Positions 10,555 through 21,031 of a stretch of DNA of 64,000 nucleotides are shown here, in pieces. This DNA comes from Eucommia ulmoides (Eukaryota; Streptophyta; Magnoliopsida; Garryales; Eucommiaceae). Location: NCBI GenBank assembly GCA_016647705.1, contig CM028338.1:23881077-23945076 (forward strand). Reading direction: 5' to 3'. The position numbers and the translations under genes were made by a program. Below the pieces are notes generated by a model. The model was not told the origin of the DNA. It saw only the letters and a program-made list of their open reading frames with translations, and did no database searches. How positions within the stretch are numbered: the first letter of the stretch is position 1; every line of letters begins with the position of its first letter.

Positions 10555-12886
10555 TGCTGATCCTTAAATTTTGATAGATAATTAAATGTTAATATTTTTT
10601 GTGAAACTAACAATTTTATTGAGTGTTTCAGTTTATTAGTTCCAGTGAAAAGATTATCATGAAGATATTGAAAAAAATGCCAAATGGATGCTAAAGACAT
10701 TGACAAAGATGATGCATGTTAAGAGATCAAAGAATTTTATGAACCTAGGGAAAGCAACTTAGGTTAAATATTTACTCTTAATGAATTCCGATTAGGATCA
10801 TACACAACACAAAATATTTTTACAATTATGTATGTTTTGTATAGGATCCTAATTAGCTAACATATTTGCTCCTATGTGTAATTGAAGAAGAAACAATTAA
10901 TTTAAGAAAGATAATTAATTAAAATTGAATTTAACAATTGAGTGGAGTTAACCAAGAAAAGAAATCGATTAAAGGAGCAAAAACGTCGAAAAAATTAAGT
11001 AGAAAATTAATTAAGGAGAAGTGTTCCAGCTCAATCCGTCGACCTACCCAAATTGATCGGTCAACCGATGGAATGGAGCAGGGAAGAAGATTCAGTCCCT
11101 AAATTGGTCAGTCGACAGATAGGTCGACTTATGGAAATGAGACAAACTTTCTGAATCTTCCAATCGACAGGTAAGTCAACTTATGGTTAAAAGGTAAACT
11201 CTCTGAATCGTTAGGTCGATAGGTAAGTCGACTTATTAAACTCTCTGAATCGTTTGGTTGATAGATACAAAATGAGCGGTCGACTTATGGCGAAATTGTT
11301 TTGGCTTGGGCTACGTCCTGAATTGGGAGGTCGACCAATGGGTGTTGGTCGGTCAACCGATGGCCAGTTTCAGGATTTGAGATTTTTATGATTTTGATCC
11401 CAAAAGTAGTCGTTACTAGCCATTTTATAGTTAAGATATGCAAGATATCTTAGGGATCTGAATGTTTTTTAGCCAATTAGTTAATATTTTAATATCCCTA
11501 TAAATATGGTTCAAGTATTTTGGATATCTCTCAATTTGGATCATGAAATTCTTTATATCCTGTCTAATTGAGATTGAGTATAAGTTTGAGGGACTAAATT
11601 GAATGTTTTAAAAGATATAATTAAGTGAATTATACCAAGAATGAGTCTTAATGATATAAGGGGGCTATTTGGGTAATTATTTATCATGAAATATGGGAAC
11701 TAACTGTTAGAGGGCTTGTTCTAATCCCCTATAAATAAACCTGCATTTTTTAGGTTTCAATAATCTCATTCATTTTTCAAATTTGAAGAGCTATTCAGTT
11801 CTTGTGCTTTTTAAGAGTTATCATATTGAGAGTATTGTGAGAATTTTCTTGAGAATCATTCTTGAGATATTTTGAAGTGGATTATTGCTGATTGCCGACT
11901 TGAGATTTCATTGCTTATCATATTTATCTGTGGATTCCTGGTGAGATTGTTCCAAGTTGATTACTATTAATTGATTGTTTACTATTATCATATTCTACTT
12001 GGAATTTGATCTTTGAAATTGTTTTCCTGTTTTTAAATTGAAAATTATTTTTGAAACAATTTGTTAAGAAAATCTAATTACGTGCTAAATTGCTTGCTAC
12101 CCATTTTTGTTTAAAATCAGATTTTGAATTTCTCACTATATTTCTATCACTAGTATCAGGATATTAATTGAGTTTAAATTTATTTGGGGTGGTAGAAGTT
12201 CCGAGTGGAAAAACCACTTATCAATTTTGTAATTGGTAAGTTGAGTGTTGATTTAAATACTATTGTGAGTGTCTAATCAAGGGTAATTGGTTTCAATCTC
12301 TTCTAGCAAAGAGATTGATGTTTTGATATTTACCTAGAGTATAAATTATTAGGTGTTAATTCTTTCTTGATAGAATTAATTTGAGTGATTTTGTAACGGT
12401 TCAATCTTTACCTGGTAAAATGATATTTGGAGCATTTTTGTGTGGTTTAATTCTTAGCCTAAATATAAAAGAATTAGGTTAATCTTTAACCTGTAAAAAA
12501 GATAGGGTTATTCTTAAACCTGTGAAAAGGAATTGTAAAGGTTGATTCTGAGCCTGCGAAAAGAATCGTTTTGTAAGGATTTAGTTTCTACCTAATTAAA
12601 TGGATTATAGTGATGAGTGGGTGCGACTTCCCGCGGAGTTCGGAGGACTGGATTAGCCAAGAATAGTTTGGTGAACCAGTTTAAATTTCTGGTGTGCTGT
12701 ATTATTTTATTTATTTATTTTTGTGTTGTTTGGTATGCACGTAGTTGATACTTAATTTTCATTGCTATATAGATAATAATTAATTTAGGGTAAAAATTAA
12801 TTATTTGATTTTTTGAAATATTTTATTTGAATTAATTTTTTTCTACCCAAGTCACCCCCCCTCTTGGGTAGCTTACTGGGCCAACA
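10555..12886 (+). repeat. 3' LTR of family A element
   Basis: 2332 bp, starts TGCTGATCC and ends GGGCCAACA, followed at once by the AGTTC target duplication. It is collinear with the 5' LTR. Stretches such as 11790-12160 versus 2370-2740 are almost identical, while the first 200 bases differ more. TATA box at 11730-11737. The GTCGAC-rich array is at 11035-11375. Confidence 0.93.
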
Positions 12887-12892
12887 AGTTCC

Positions 12893-13156
12893 ATGAGGAG
12901 CATGCCTATGTACAATGAGCTCAATCCATCATACCATGATCAAATAGACGATCATGATTCAAACCATTATTATCATCATCGTTGTAGCAACAATAATCCA
13001 CTAAAAGAGAGGCTTTTGTTGCGTCGTTCACGAAGCAAACCTAATGGACACCTAATTGGTAATAGTACTAGTATCTCGATACCAAATAGTTTATTAGTTG
13101 TTGTCCCAGAAAAGAAAGGGTGTTCAATAATTAGTATTTTCATAAGAAAATGGTAA
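12893..13156 (+). CDS. Possible first exon of a host gene, unknown product
   Basis: An 87-residue frame starts MRSMPMYNELNPSYHDQ and is rich in His, Asn and Ser (HDSNHYYHHRCSNNN), then basic (LKERLLLRRSRSKPNG), then more hydrophobic (SIPNSLLVVVPEKKGCS) and ends at 13156. It begins one base after the target duplication of the family A element. The frame is in phase with the one opened at 1086. The low-complexity His/Asn start and the basic stretch before a hydrophobic run recall cytosolic tails of plant type II membrane proteins, but I do not recognise the family. A possible splice donor (ATG/GTAAAA) lies at about 13150, so the stop may not be the real end. No downstream exon is visible before the next repeat. 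It could equally be chance coding within repeat DNA. Confidence 0.33.
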   Translation: MRSMPMYNELNPSYHDQIDDHDSNHYYHHRCSNNNPLKERLLLRRSRSKPNGHLIGNSTSISIPNSLLVVVPEKKGCSIISIFIRKW

Positions 13157-13159
13157 AAT

Positions 13160-14520
13160 TGGGAAGGCCAATTCTGTAACTATTCGCCGTGTTCGTCAAT
13201 CGCCGTCTGCAACCACCGATTGGGACCGCTACGCTTGTCATCGTCATTCATCAAATTTCCGTTTCCATATGTCTAGATCTGAAACTGTCGTGCTCATCGT
13301 CAGCAACCACCGTCACCGTTCGTCGTGGTCGTCGCCGTAACCGTGTTCGCATATCTCCCTCTCTCTTTCTCTCCCATTAGATTTGGATTTCCAGATGTCC
13401 AGATATAAATTTTCAAATATGGATTTCCATATTTGGATTTCGTTGTCACATTCAGATCTTGTTCATTTCGTGCTGCTACCTATTTTGTGTTTGCCTCTAT
13501 TCACACACGTTTCGTGTCACCGCCTCTGTTTTGCTCCGCCGGATCTGGAAATTTTGAGATTTTGAAATTCTAGAGATATGAATGTTCATCTGTTGATTTT
13601 TGTAGATTGTTTTTGTGAAATGTTTCATAATGGTTTGGTGAAATATTTCATACTAAATGTTCATTCCAATCGTTTTTCCTAATCTTAGAATTTGTTCAAT
13701 ATTTTTTTATTTGTGTTGAAATATTGAGTGAACGATTAACGCATATGCTGTCTTAGGTTTAAAATATGATGCGTGAATATTTATACATATGTGGCAACTA
13801 TTTATGTTCAGTGGGATTTGAGTAAAATTTAAGTGAATGATTGTTCTGAATTTTTTGAGTAATATTGAGTGAACATAGATTTGAGTTAACTTAAACAGTG
13901 TTTTGAAGTATTGAGTAAACATTCACACAAAATATTGGAATCAAATTTGAGTGAACAGAAATATTGTCATAAAATATTGATTAAATAATCACATAGAATA
14001 TTCAAATTAAAAATGAAATATTGAGTGAATATTACATCAACATTAACAAAGTAAAATATGTATACTTTAACGTTTAAGCACAATATGAATATGAGATTCA
14101 AATTTAATATTGTTCGAAATTTAAATATGTTTTACTTGAATGTTTACGCACAGTTAAAAGCTATTTGTTGGTGAAATTCAAATTGAACAAGTAATAAAAG
14201 GAAAGACTTATTGCTTGAACATTTACGCACAGAATATAAATGAGATCAAACCTAATATTTTTAAGAGATTAGAAAGTGTATTTCTAAAGACGTATTGCTT
14301 GAATATCGGCATACAGAATAAAAATGTATCTTAATCAACCACTTAAGCGTTTAAAAAATGTATTACTTGAAAGGTTTACTAATTATTAAAAGATGATATT
14401 CAAATTATAGTTGTAATATAGGTAAGGTGTATCACTTGAACATTTACGTTAACATTAATGTCCTTACCCTCCACTAATTAAGGTTTATGTTAACGTTTAC
14501 GTATTATTTAAAGCGAACTA
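13160..14520 (+). repeat. Gene-5'-end-like sequence (copy G3, weak)
   Basis: A 200-bp G+C-richer block with repeated 'caaccaccg', 'cgtcatcg' and 'gtcgtcgccg' phrases (13170-13380) ends in a CT-rich run and passes into long A+T-rich DNA. That DNA carries phrases such as 'gaaatatttcat', 'attgagtgaac' and, from about 14060, 'cttgaacatttacgcacag' repeated at roughly 90-110 bp. This order, G+C block then T-rich tail with gtgaatgttcat-like words, is also seen at 62084-63600 and, reversed, at 58260-59545. Short reading frames here are not supported as genes. Confidence 0.4.
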
Positions 14521-15024
14521 AAAAAATCTGATTACATCATCGTGTAGATCCTTTTTTGCATTTTATATTGATATTTTTTTTTTCTAAATTTTTCGATTTG
14601 TTTTATGCTTCTAAGAAGGGATTTCGCAATGGTGATATTTTTATTGCAAATATAGGAAGTTCCATTACTTTTATCTAGCTGTAGAGGATAAAATGGCAGG
14701 ATCCATAAACACGAGTAAACAATTGGGGGTAATATTAGAATTTTTTTTTTACAAACTCTATGAGGACTAAAAACTTAAATAATTAGGTCAAATATATCTT
14801 TTCTAATTTCACTATCTTTGGGGGACTATATAACTAATTATCCTTATGTTTTTGCATTGAAGATGAAATTTATTTGCTCACCTTGTGAGTTGACTCATTA
14901 TTGCCAGATTTGACGATAATTTTATTTGGATACTACTTGGTCTTGGATAACATATTAGGTTGATGCTTTATAAGTTGACTTTTGGGTTTTTGATTTCATA
15001 ATTAGTTTAGTTTGGGTATGTAGA
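14521..15024. other. A+T-rich DNA, no gene seen
   Basis: Homopolymer T runs and low-complexity A+T-rich sequence. I see no domain, repeat end or RNA gene. Confidence 0.5.
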
Positions 15025-16113
15025 AATTCAATGAGCCTAACTCACTCTCAAAAGACGCCTTGAAAGAAGAGGATTACCCCTAGACTTATAATATAACTCA
15101 AGATCAAGTAACACAAGCGATGTCAGATTCAACATACCCCCTCACGCGCAGTGTGGACTTTGACAAATCACTACGAATGGATATCGAGGGAATGATCCAA
15201 CATCGATGTGGGATTTGATCTTTATCCTGTTAAAAAAGTTAGGTTATTCTTTTCCTTTGAAAAGAATTAGGTTTTGATTCTTTTAGTAATTGAATTGTTA
15301 TTTTGAGTTAATTGTAAAAGTTCATCCTTCCCTATAAAAAGAATAAGTGAGAGAGTGTTAGGTTAATCTTTGGTTTGGTAAAAAGATATGGTCTATCATT
15401 GGCCTAGGAAAAGGATAATTTGTAAAGGTTGATTTTGTGCTTGTAAAATAATCATTGTAAGGGTTTGGTTCCTACCTGGTAAAGGGATCAAAGGGGTTTA
15501 GTGGATTGTAAATCTCCGTGGAGCTCGGGGGACTGTACGTAAGCAAGACTACCTTGACCGAACCAGGATATATCGTTGTATGTTGCATTGTTTATTTTCT
15601 ATTATATTGTGTTTGAGTGTGCACTTAGTATTAAGTACATATCCACTGTATGACTAAGTTAATAATTAATTTAGGAAAATTGATTATTTGATATTAAGTG
15701 TTAACATGAATTAATTGCTTAAATTTTGTAACTACCCAATTCACCCCCCTCTTGGGTAGCTCTTTGGGCCAACAGGATTCAACATGCCCCTTCACGTGTT
15801 GGATGGATTTTTTTACAAACCACTGCGAACGGATATCGAGGGGTCCAACTTCGATGTGGGATTCAACACACCCAATATCACCAGAAGTGTGGCTTTCATA
15901 CCATAAAAAAATTCAATGGGCCTAACTCACTATCAAAGACGTCTTGAAAGATGAGGACTATCCTTGACTTAATATATAGCTCAAGATCAGGTAACACAAG
16001 TGATGTGGAATTCAACACGCCCCTTCACACATAGGGTAGACTTTAACAAACCACTGCGAACGGATATCGGGGGAAGGGCCCAACATTGATATGGGATTCA
16101 ACAAGGCAAAATG
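15025..16113 (+). repeat. Tandem units of an unclassified dispersed repeat, split by an LTR piece
   Basis: Phrases recur in the same order: 'attcaatgggcctaactcac', 'gacgccttgaaag', 'agctcaagatcaggtaacac', 'gattcaacacgcccc', 'ccactgcgaacggatatcg', 'gatgtgggattcaaca'. One unit is 15025-15209, a partial one 15775-15905 and another 15906-16113, so about two and a half units of roughly 200 bp. A family A LTR piece lies between the first and second. I have seen this type of sequence in plant genomes but cannot name its class; no coding potential. Confidence 0.65.
15210..15774 (+). mobile_element. 3'-end piece of a family A LTR
   Basis: The last 560 bp or so of a family A LTR is recognisable: 'aggttaatctttgg', 'aagggtttggttcctacctg', 'ctccgtggagctcgg', and the terminal 'cttgggtagctctttgggcc' followed by AACA. 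It lies between units of the repeat at 15025-16113. No target duplication was found. Confidence 0.8.
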
Positions 16114-16454
16114 ATCATCAACATCTGTCAGTGAAGGCTCTTAGGTTTGAGCACTTGCCATCTCTCGGTCAACAACGACAACACCTAAGATGGTTAGTCT
16201 AATCTTACATCTTTGTTACACTCTATCTTAGACGGGAAAAAGAAATATTATTTTATTTAAGTCATGTTGACATGACATGAATTTATGAATGAGTTTGAAG
16301 TTATAACAATGAGGGTTGTAATTAATATCCTGAGTTGGTATTTCCAACATATTCGTAAAGTATGGTTAACTTAGCCTTTTGTTACTATACACAGATTATG
16401 GTTAGCATTGTTAACCTAAAGTTAGTGAAAAATTCACTTCATATTTCAGGACAT
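16114..16454. other. Intergenic DNA, no feature seen
   Basis: No reading frame of note, no repeat end. It separates the repeat block from the Harbinger-like element. Confidence 0.5.
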
Positions 16455-16520
16455 TTAGGTGGCGTTTGGTAACCATTTCATTCCCATCCCATGTAGTAGG
16501 ATGAGAATGGGATGGGATGG

Positions 16521-18105
16521 TGATAGGTGTAAATTACCTATCTATTTCCAAACTGAAATTGTTAGTTTTTAGTATGTTTTAATATGTTTTATTATTTTGT
16601 ATTAAAAAAGGTGTACAGGTGAAAAGGTATGAAATCGGAGCGCAAACGATCGATTCAGACCAAAAATGGTCGGAGAACGGTGGAAAAATAAGCAAGGAGA
16701 CAATATTCTGAAAGAAGCCCATCACCACGGCGTCCAGACCACCGCCACGGCGATGAAAATACAGAGTGGGCTATTCTTGCTGATCATCCACCGCCGCGGT
16801 GCTGAAACTGCAAAATGTCCCTGAAATCCACTGCCTTCTCCACCGCCGTAGCGAACATTGAACCAACATACCCACCGCCTAGGTAGTGAATCCTACAGCC
16901 TAGGCGGTCAGCTCTGCACAGTTTAGATATTTATTAGATATTATGTTGCCTATTTAAACCCTTCCTCTCCTCCTCTCTTCCGGTGGAATCACTCCCCAAC
17001 CCCTTAGGCTATATTTTAGGGTGAGTTTGAGAGATTTTTGAGGGAGAGCTCTCAACCCAAGGTGGAAGATGAAGGAGGAAGCGATCGATCAACGGTTTTA
17101 GCACCAAATATTTAGATATAGGCTAAGTTGTTCGATTTGTTTTCTTTGTTTTCTTCAATTTGGTAGTTGTTGAGCATGTTTACGCCATTTTACATTGTAT
17201 ACATGGTTATGGCCATTGGATAAACATAGGTTGTTTAAAGATTATTAATAAATTTATGAATACATTGTTTAGTTGAGTTTGTGTTTCGTTTGCGGATGTT
17301 CTTCGTTATTTTGATTGTGTATGCCATATTGTTTGTTTATCATGCTTAAAATGATGTTATGAGAATACGGAGTTTGAAAAATCCCGAATTCAGACTAGAA
17401 AAACGAGCTCTATGATCCAATAACCTGTGAGGAAGTTGGATTGTGGACAATCGATGACGTTAGAGCGAGACTCACATAACCTAGAGTTGTTAAGACATTG
17501 AGGGGGACTTCAGCGTTGACATGAAGTCACGTATTCCCCCGTCTTACACTCGGGAGAGGTGGCAGAGGAGTTTTATAACTGAGATTGTCGATAGGGTAAA
17601 CACAACGCGACAATCCAATAACCCAGGAGGGAGTTGGATTGTGCGCAATCAATGATGTTTGGGCGAGACTCACGTGACCTAGGGTCATTAAGACGTTGAG
17701 GAGGACTTCTTTGTTGACACGAAGTCGCGTATTCCCTCATCTTACACTCGGGAGAGGTGGCGAGGGAGTTTACGAACCGAGATTGTTGGATAAGTTAAAT
17801 GTCGTTAACATAAACTAAAACGAGATTGAACACGTATTCGTAAACAAAACTAATCCCTAGACAATCTATTCTCTCAAAACTATCTCAATATTAATATTAG
17901 TATAGTTAAATTAGTATTTTAGTATTAGTATTAAATTATATTCCGTTATTATCGCCTAGAAAAAATTAGGTTTTGATAATTGCGGTAGTCAATAGTAATC
18001 TCAACCAATCCCTTTGGATACGATACCCAACCGAAAGGTCTATTATACTAAAACTTGATCCGTACACTTGCGGTGAAAGTGACAACGCTTAAATTGAGGC
18101 CACCA
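16521..18105 (+). repeat. LTR of family B copy B1, with an internal 198-bp tandem duplication
   Basis: Two successive units, about 17414-17611 and 17612-17800, share 'atccaataacc', 'gttggattgtg', 'caatcgatgacgtt', 'gttaagac.ttgag' and 'cttacactcgggagaggtgg'. The same duplication appears in both LTRs of copy B2, so it belongs to the family. A G+C-richer part near 16720-16900 has many 'ccaccgcc' words. A TATA-like 'tatttaaa' at 16951 is followed by a CT-rich run. Confidence 0.85.
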
Positions 18106-18111
18106 AGTTTT

Positions 18112-18129
18112 TGGCGTCGTTGCTGGGGA
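18112..18129 (+). other. Primer-binding site, tRNA-Asp type (B1)
   Basis: 'tggcgtcgttgctgggga' matches 16 of 18 bases of TGGCGCCGTTGCCGGGGA, the complement of the 3' end of plant tRNA-Asp. This primer is common in plant Ty3/gypsy elements, which places family B as a gypsy derivative. Confidence 0.75.
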
Positions 18130-20039
18130 TTGTCATGTTGATTGTTATCGATATTGTGTGTAAATAACTTGATTTTAATTTAGGCATTTTCTAGTGTTTA
18201 TAATTTTTGTTTTGTAGTTTTGTTTTTGTTTTCCTGCAGGATGCTTGAAGATGTTAGATCGACAGGTACTATTGCGTTCCTTTCATTGCAACATCTCGCC
18301 AGTCTTGAGGGCATATGTCGAGCCGAGGACATTAAACCACGCGCTTCTTAGGAGGCAACCCAATGTCACAAATAAATTAAATCCATCTCTGTCGACTTGA
18401 AACGGAGGCGAGATCCTCTAGCCTCCTAGGTACGTGTTCTAAACCCCCGTCTTCAATATCATGCTATATACTATCATTGGGATCGCTAACGGGTCGTGTT
18501 GGGCAATGCCTGTGTTAAGTTGGTGGTGATGTGTAGTATGTTTTAGTACGTGTTTATGTTATTAGTTAAGTTTCACTATTTTTATCCTGTGCACGATTGT
18601 TTAGGATTAGTTTGTTTAGTTTAGCTGTTGTTTTATGCTAAGTTTTGACGTCATTTGGGCCTTTACCCAATGATGAGTCTATCCCCTGATTGTTTATTAA
18701 GCTCGAGAGTGAAGCTCATTCATGTGTGTTCTGTGTGTTTAACGTATCGTCTTAATAAATGTTATTGTAGATTCTAAATGCACGAGCACGTAAACTCAAT
18801 ATAGCACTATCTAATTGATTTGAAATCGATTATCTATCAATCAATTTCATGATAATAGGGATTCTAGAACTTAATTTGGAGGAAATTCGAGGCGAAATCC
18901 TAGGCGAGGTGGTTTAGGAGATATGATTTAGGCATTCATTTGATTGCTTGAGCCTTTTGAAACCTACCATGCAATATCATTATCCCTCGTTACCCTGTCA
19001 AAACCAAAATGTCAATTCAATTTCTGAACATTTATCAAATACTCTAGCCGATTGAACTTTTTCTAAAGCTTTTTCCCTAAACCGAAGGCACAACGTGAGT
19101 GAATTAAGTTAGCATTTCGCTACTTGATGTGAGCGGTTGGATTTAGGGTGAACTTCTAAATTGGTTCGGTATTCGAGTACTCGCGTGTCGTATGTCATTC
19201 ATATTTTTGTACACTCCTGAAATTGTAGAAATTCGAATGAGTTTGGAGGTGTGTTACTTAATCCTTTTTGCACACTCCTAAAATTTAAAATATTCGAATG
19301 TGTTTTGGGGGTGTGTTATATGAGAAAAAAAATTACTTCTCTTTAACTTGATAAATGAGTACGACGTTCTTAATTGTATTATTCATGGTTGTTTCAAAAT
19401 TATCTATGGGGGTTCGAGTGTGAGTGTGCTAGCGATGTACCTTGGATAACGTTAAGTTAACGACGTTAACCCATTTTCTATTCAAATTTACCCTTGGCCA
19501 TTTTCCCAAAACCGATTCAAGCCCTATTGATCTTTTTAAACTTCCGAGCCTACATTAGTGGAGAATAGATCCTGGGTCAGGCGTATGGATTTCCTATACC
19601 TTATTGGTTTTAGTCATGAACTATATTGGGGGATAATCCCATCTAATCAATGGATAGTTGTATATTTGAGTTTAATCACACACACTTAAACAGGATCTAG
19701 AATGACGTTTACTATTTTTGAACATTGAAATTCTAGAACACTATATTGTGTGATTTATACTTGAACTTGATAGGATTGGGGGCCGATGAGGGAAAAAATT
19801 TCGGCCGGTAGATGATAATCAAAACTTACACATTTTTGTTTTTAGTGTTTTTTGTTTTTAGTTTTCAATTTCGTAATTAGTTTTTATATTTTCTCGTATT
19901 ATGTGGGTGTTTTGCTCGAGGACTATCAGATTGGATGAGATGAGAATTTCGTTTTCTTCTTGGAAGCAGAATCGAATTTGGTAACGATCATTTTTTTTTG
20001 TTCTGGGAACAGAATCGCATTTGGTAACGATTTTATCCT

Positions 20040-20590
20040 ATTAATCGAGAACGAATCTTAAACCACAATCAAGCAATTGAACCCTAAACCACAATCAAGA
20101 AATCATCAATCATAAACCCCAATCGAAATTGAAATCATAAACCCAATCAAAATCAAAATCCTAAACCCCAATTGAAATCGAAATCAAAATTAAAATCGAA
20201 ATCCTAAACCCTAATTGAAATCGATACCGAAATTGAAATCAAAATTGATTACAACTCGAAATCGAAACCCTAACCACGAAATCGATTTCGATTTTGAAAT
20301 CGAAAGCCTAACCAAATCATGAAATCAATTTCGACATCGAAATCGTCCTCTGCTCTTCCACTGCACGGATTAAAGCGAAATTGATTTCGAAATTGAAATC
20401 GATTTCGAATTCGAAGTCAATTTCGAAATCGAAACCCTAACCAAACCATGAAATTGATTTCGATTTTGAAATTGAAATCGAAACCCTAACTAATCAAAAT
20501 CAAAAGCCTAACCAAACCATGAAATCGATTTCGATTTCGAAATCGATATTACCCTCGAAATTGAAACCCTACCAAACCACGAAATCAATT
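20040..20590. repeat. GAAATC/GATTTC array with telo-box-like words
   Basis: Dozens of GAAATC, GAAATTG and GATTTCGA words alternate, giving many small inverted repeats such as GAAATCGATTTC. 'AAACCCTAA' or 'ACCCTAACC' recurs between them. The phrase 'aaccctaaccaaaccatgaa' or a close variant appears several times at roughly 80-110-bp spacing. Probably a decayed tandem array; no coding frame. Confidence 0.7.
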
Positions 20591-21031
20591 TAGCGTTGGA
20601 CAGACGAAGAAGATGAAGCAGACGAAGAAGACGATGGCACAAAGCAGAAAAAGGAGGTCAGACGAGGAGGAGGAGGAGGACAGATGAACAACGGGGAAGA
20701 AGGAGGCGACAACGTTCCACACATAGAACACGAAGAAGAATAAAAAAGGGGAGAGAATCGCGGCTCACAAAGTTTGAAGAAGGGATCTCACTAACAAAAG
20801 AAAAAATGACTAGCGTGTCCCATGAAGGAAATGGGAATGGAATGGGAAGGATGGGAATCAACTTTTTTTCGTTTCTCAATCCTAAAGAAAAAAGTGGGAT
20901 GAATTCTCAAATGGGAATGGAATGGGAACGGAAACAAAAATTACCAAACACTATGCCCAGACAAAAATTCCAAAAATCTGGGAATGGGATGGAAATTTAT
21001 GAGATGGGAATGGTTGCTAAACGGGGCCTTA

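Larger units (their letters stand above)
1148..12886 (+). mobile_element. Ty1/copia LTR retrotransposon, Maximus/SIRE-like (family A), complete but broken
   Basis: Two LTRs of 2330 and 2332 bp (1148-3477 and 10555-12886) bound an internal region with gag, protease, integrase, reverse transcriptase and RNase H remnants in copia order. The 5-bp sequence AGTTC flanks it on both sides (1143-1147 and 12887-12891), a perfect target duplication. A primer-binding site follows the 5' LTR and a purine tract precedes the 3' LTR. The gag and RT wording (for example FEMSMMGELNFFLGLQIKQ) is what I know from the Maximus/SIRE lineage. Coding parts carry many breaks, on the order of fifteen or more, so it is a fossil. 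The two LTRs agree at roughly nine bases in ten or better by eye, suggesting an age of a few million years at usual plant rates. A solo LTR of the same family sits inside it. No envelope-like ORF was seen. Confidence 0.93.
16521..19930 (+). mobile_element. Family B LTR element, copy B1, one LTR recognised
   Basis: It begins TGATAGGTGTAAATTACC and has a 1585-bp LTR (16521-18105) ending ...GAGGCCACCA. A primer-binding site follows at 18112-18129, then an internal region matching 44042-45880 of copy B2. The shared interior includes 'gatgttagatcgacaggtac' and 'gcgcttcttaggaggcaacc'; the last is a phrase known from internal regions of plant gypsy elements. No gag or pol coding is present. The match stops at about 19930 and no second LTR is recognised. 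It lies within the Harbinger-like element C1. Confidence 0.8.
16458..21028. mobile_element. PIF/Harbinger-like DNA element (C1), non-autonomous, with nested retroelement
   Basis: The left end 'ggtggcgtttggtaacca' and the reverse complement of the right end, 'ggccccgtttagcaacca', match at 13 of 18 positions. TTA flanks both sides (16455-16457 and 21029-21031), the target duplication typical of the PIF/Harbinger superfamily. Inside the ends, 'gaatgggatgggatgg' words occur on the left, and 'gggaatggaatggga' on the right. No transposase was seen. The interior holds a family B retroelement (16521-19930), a GAAATC-rich array, and a G+C-richer, GA-rich stretch (20590-20800) that gives only low-complexity frames. 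A hAT-like origin is the alternative, but the 3-bp duplication argues against it. Confidence 0.65.

Noticed and set aside
18112-18129. tRNA-Asp 3' end match
   Set aside because: It is the complement used as a primer-binding site; no tRNA gene body is present.
20658-20879. Leucine-rich minus frame inside the Harbinger-like element
   Set aside because: It is the antisense of a GA-rich low-complexity stretch; no transposase or other motif.
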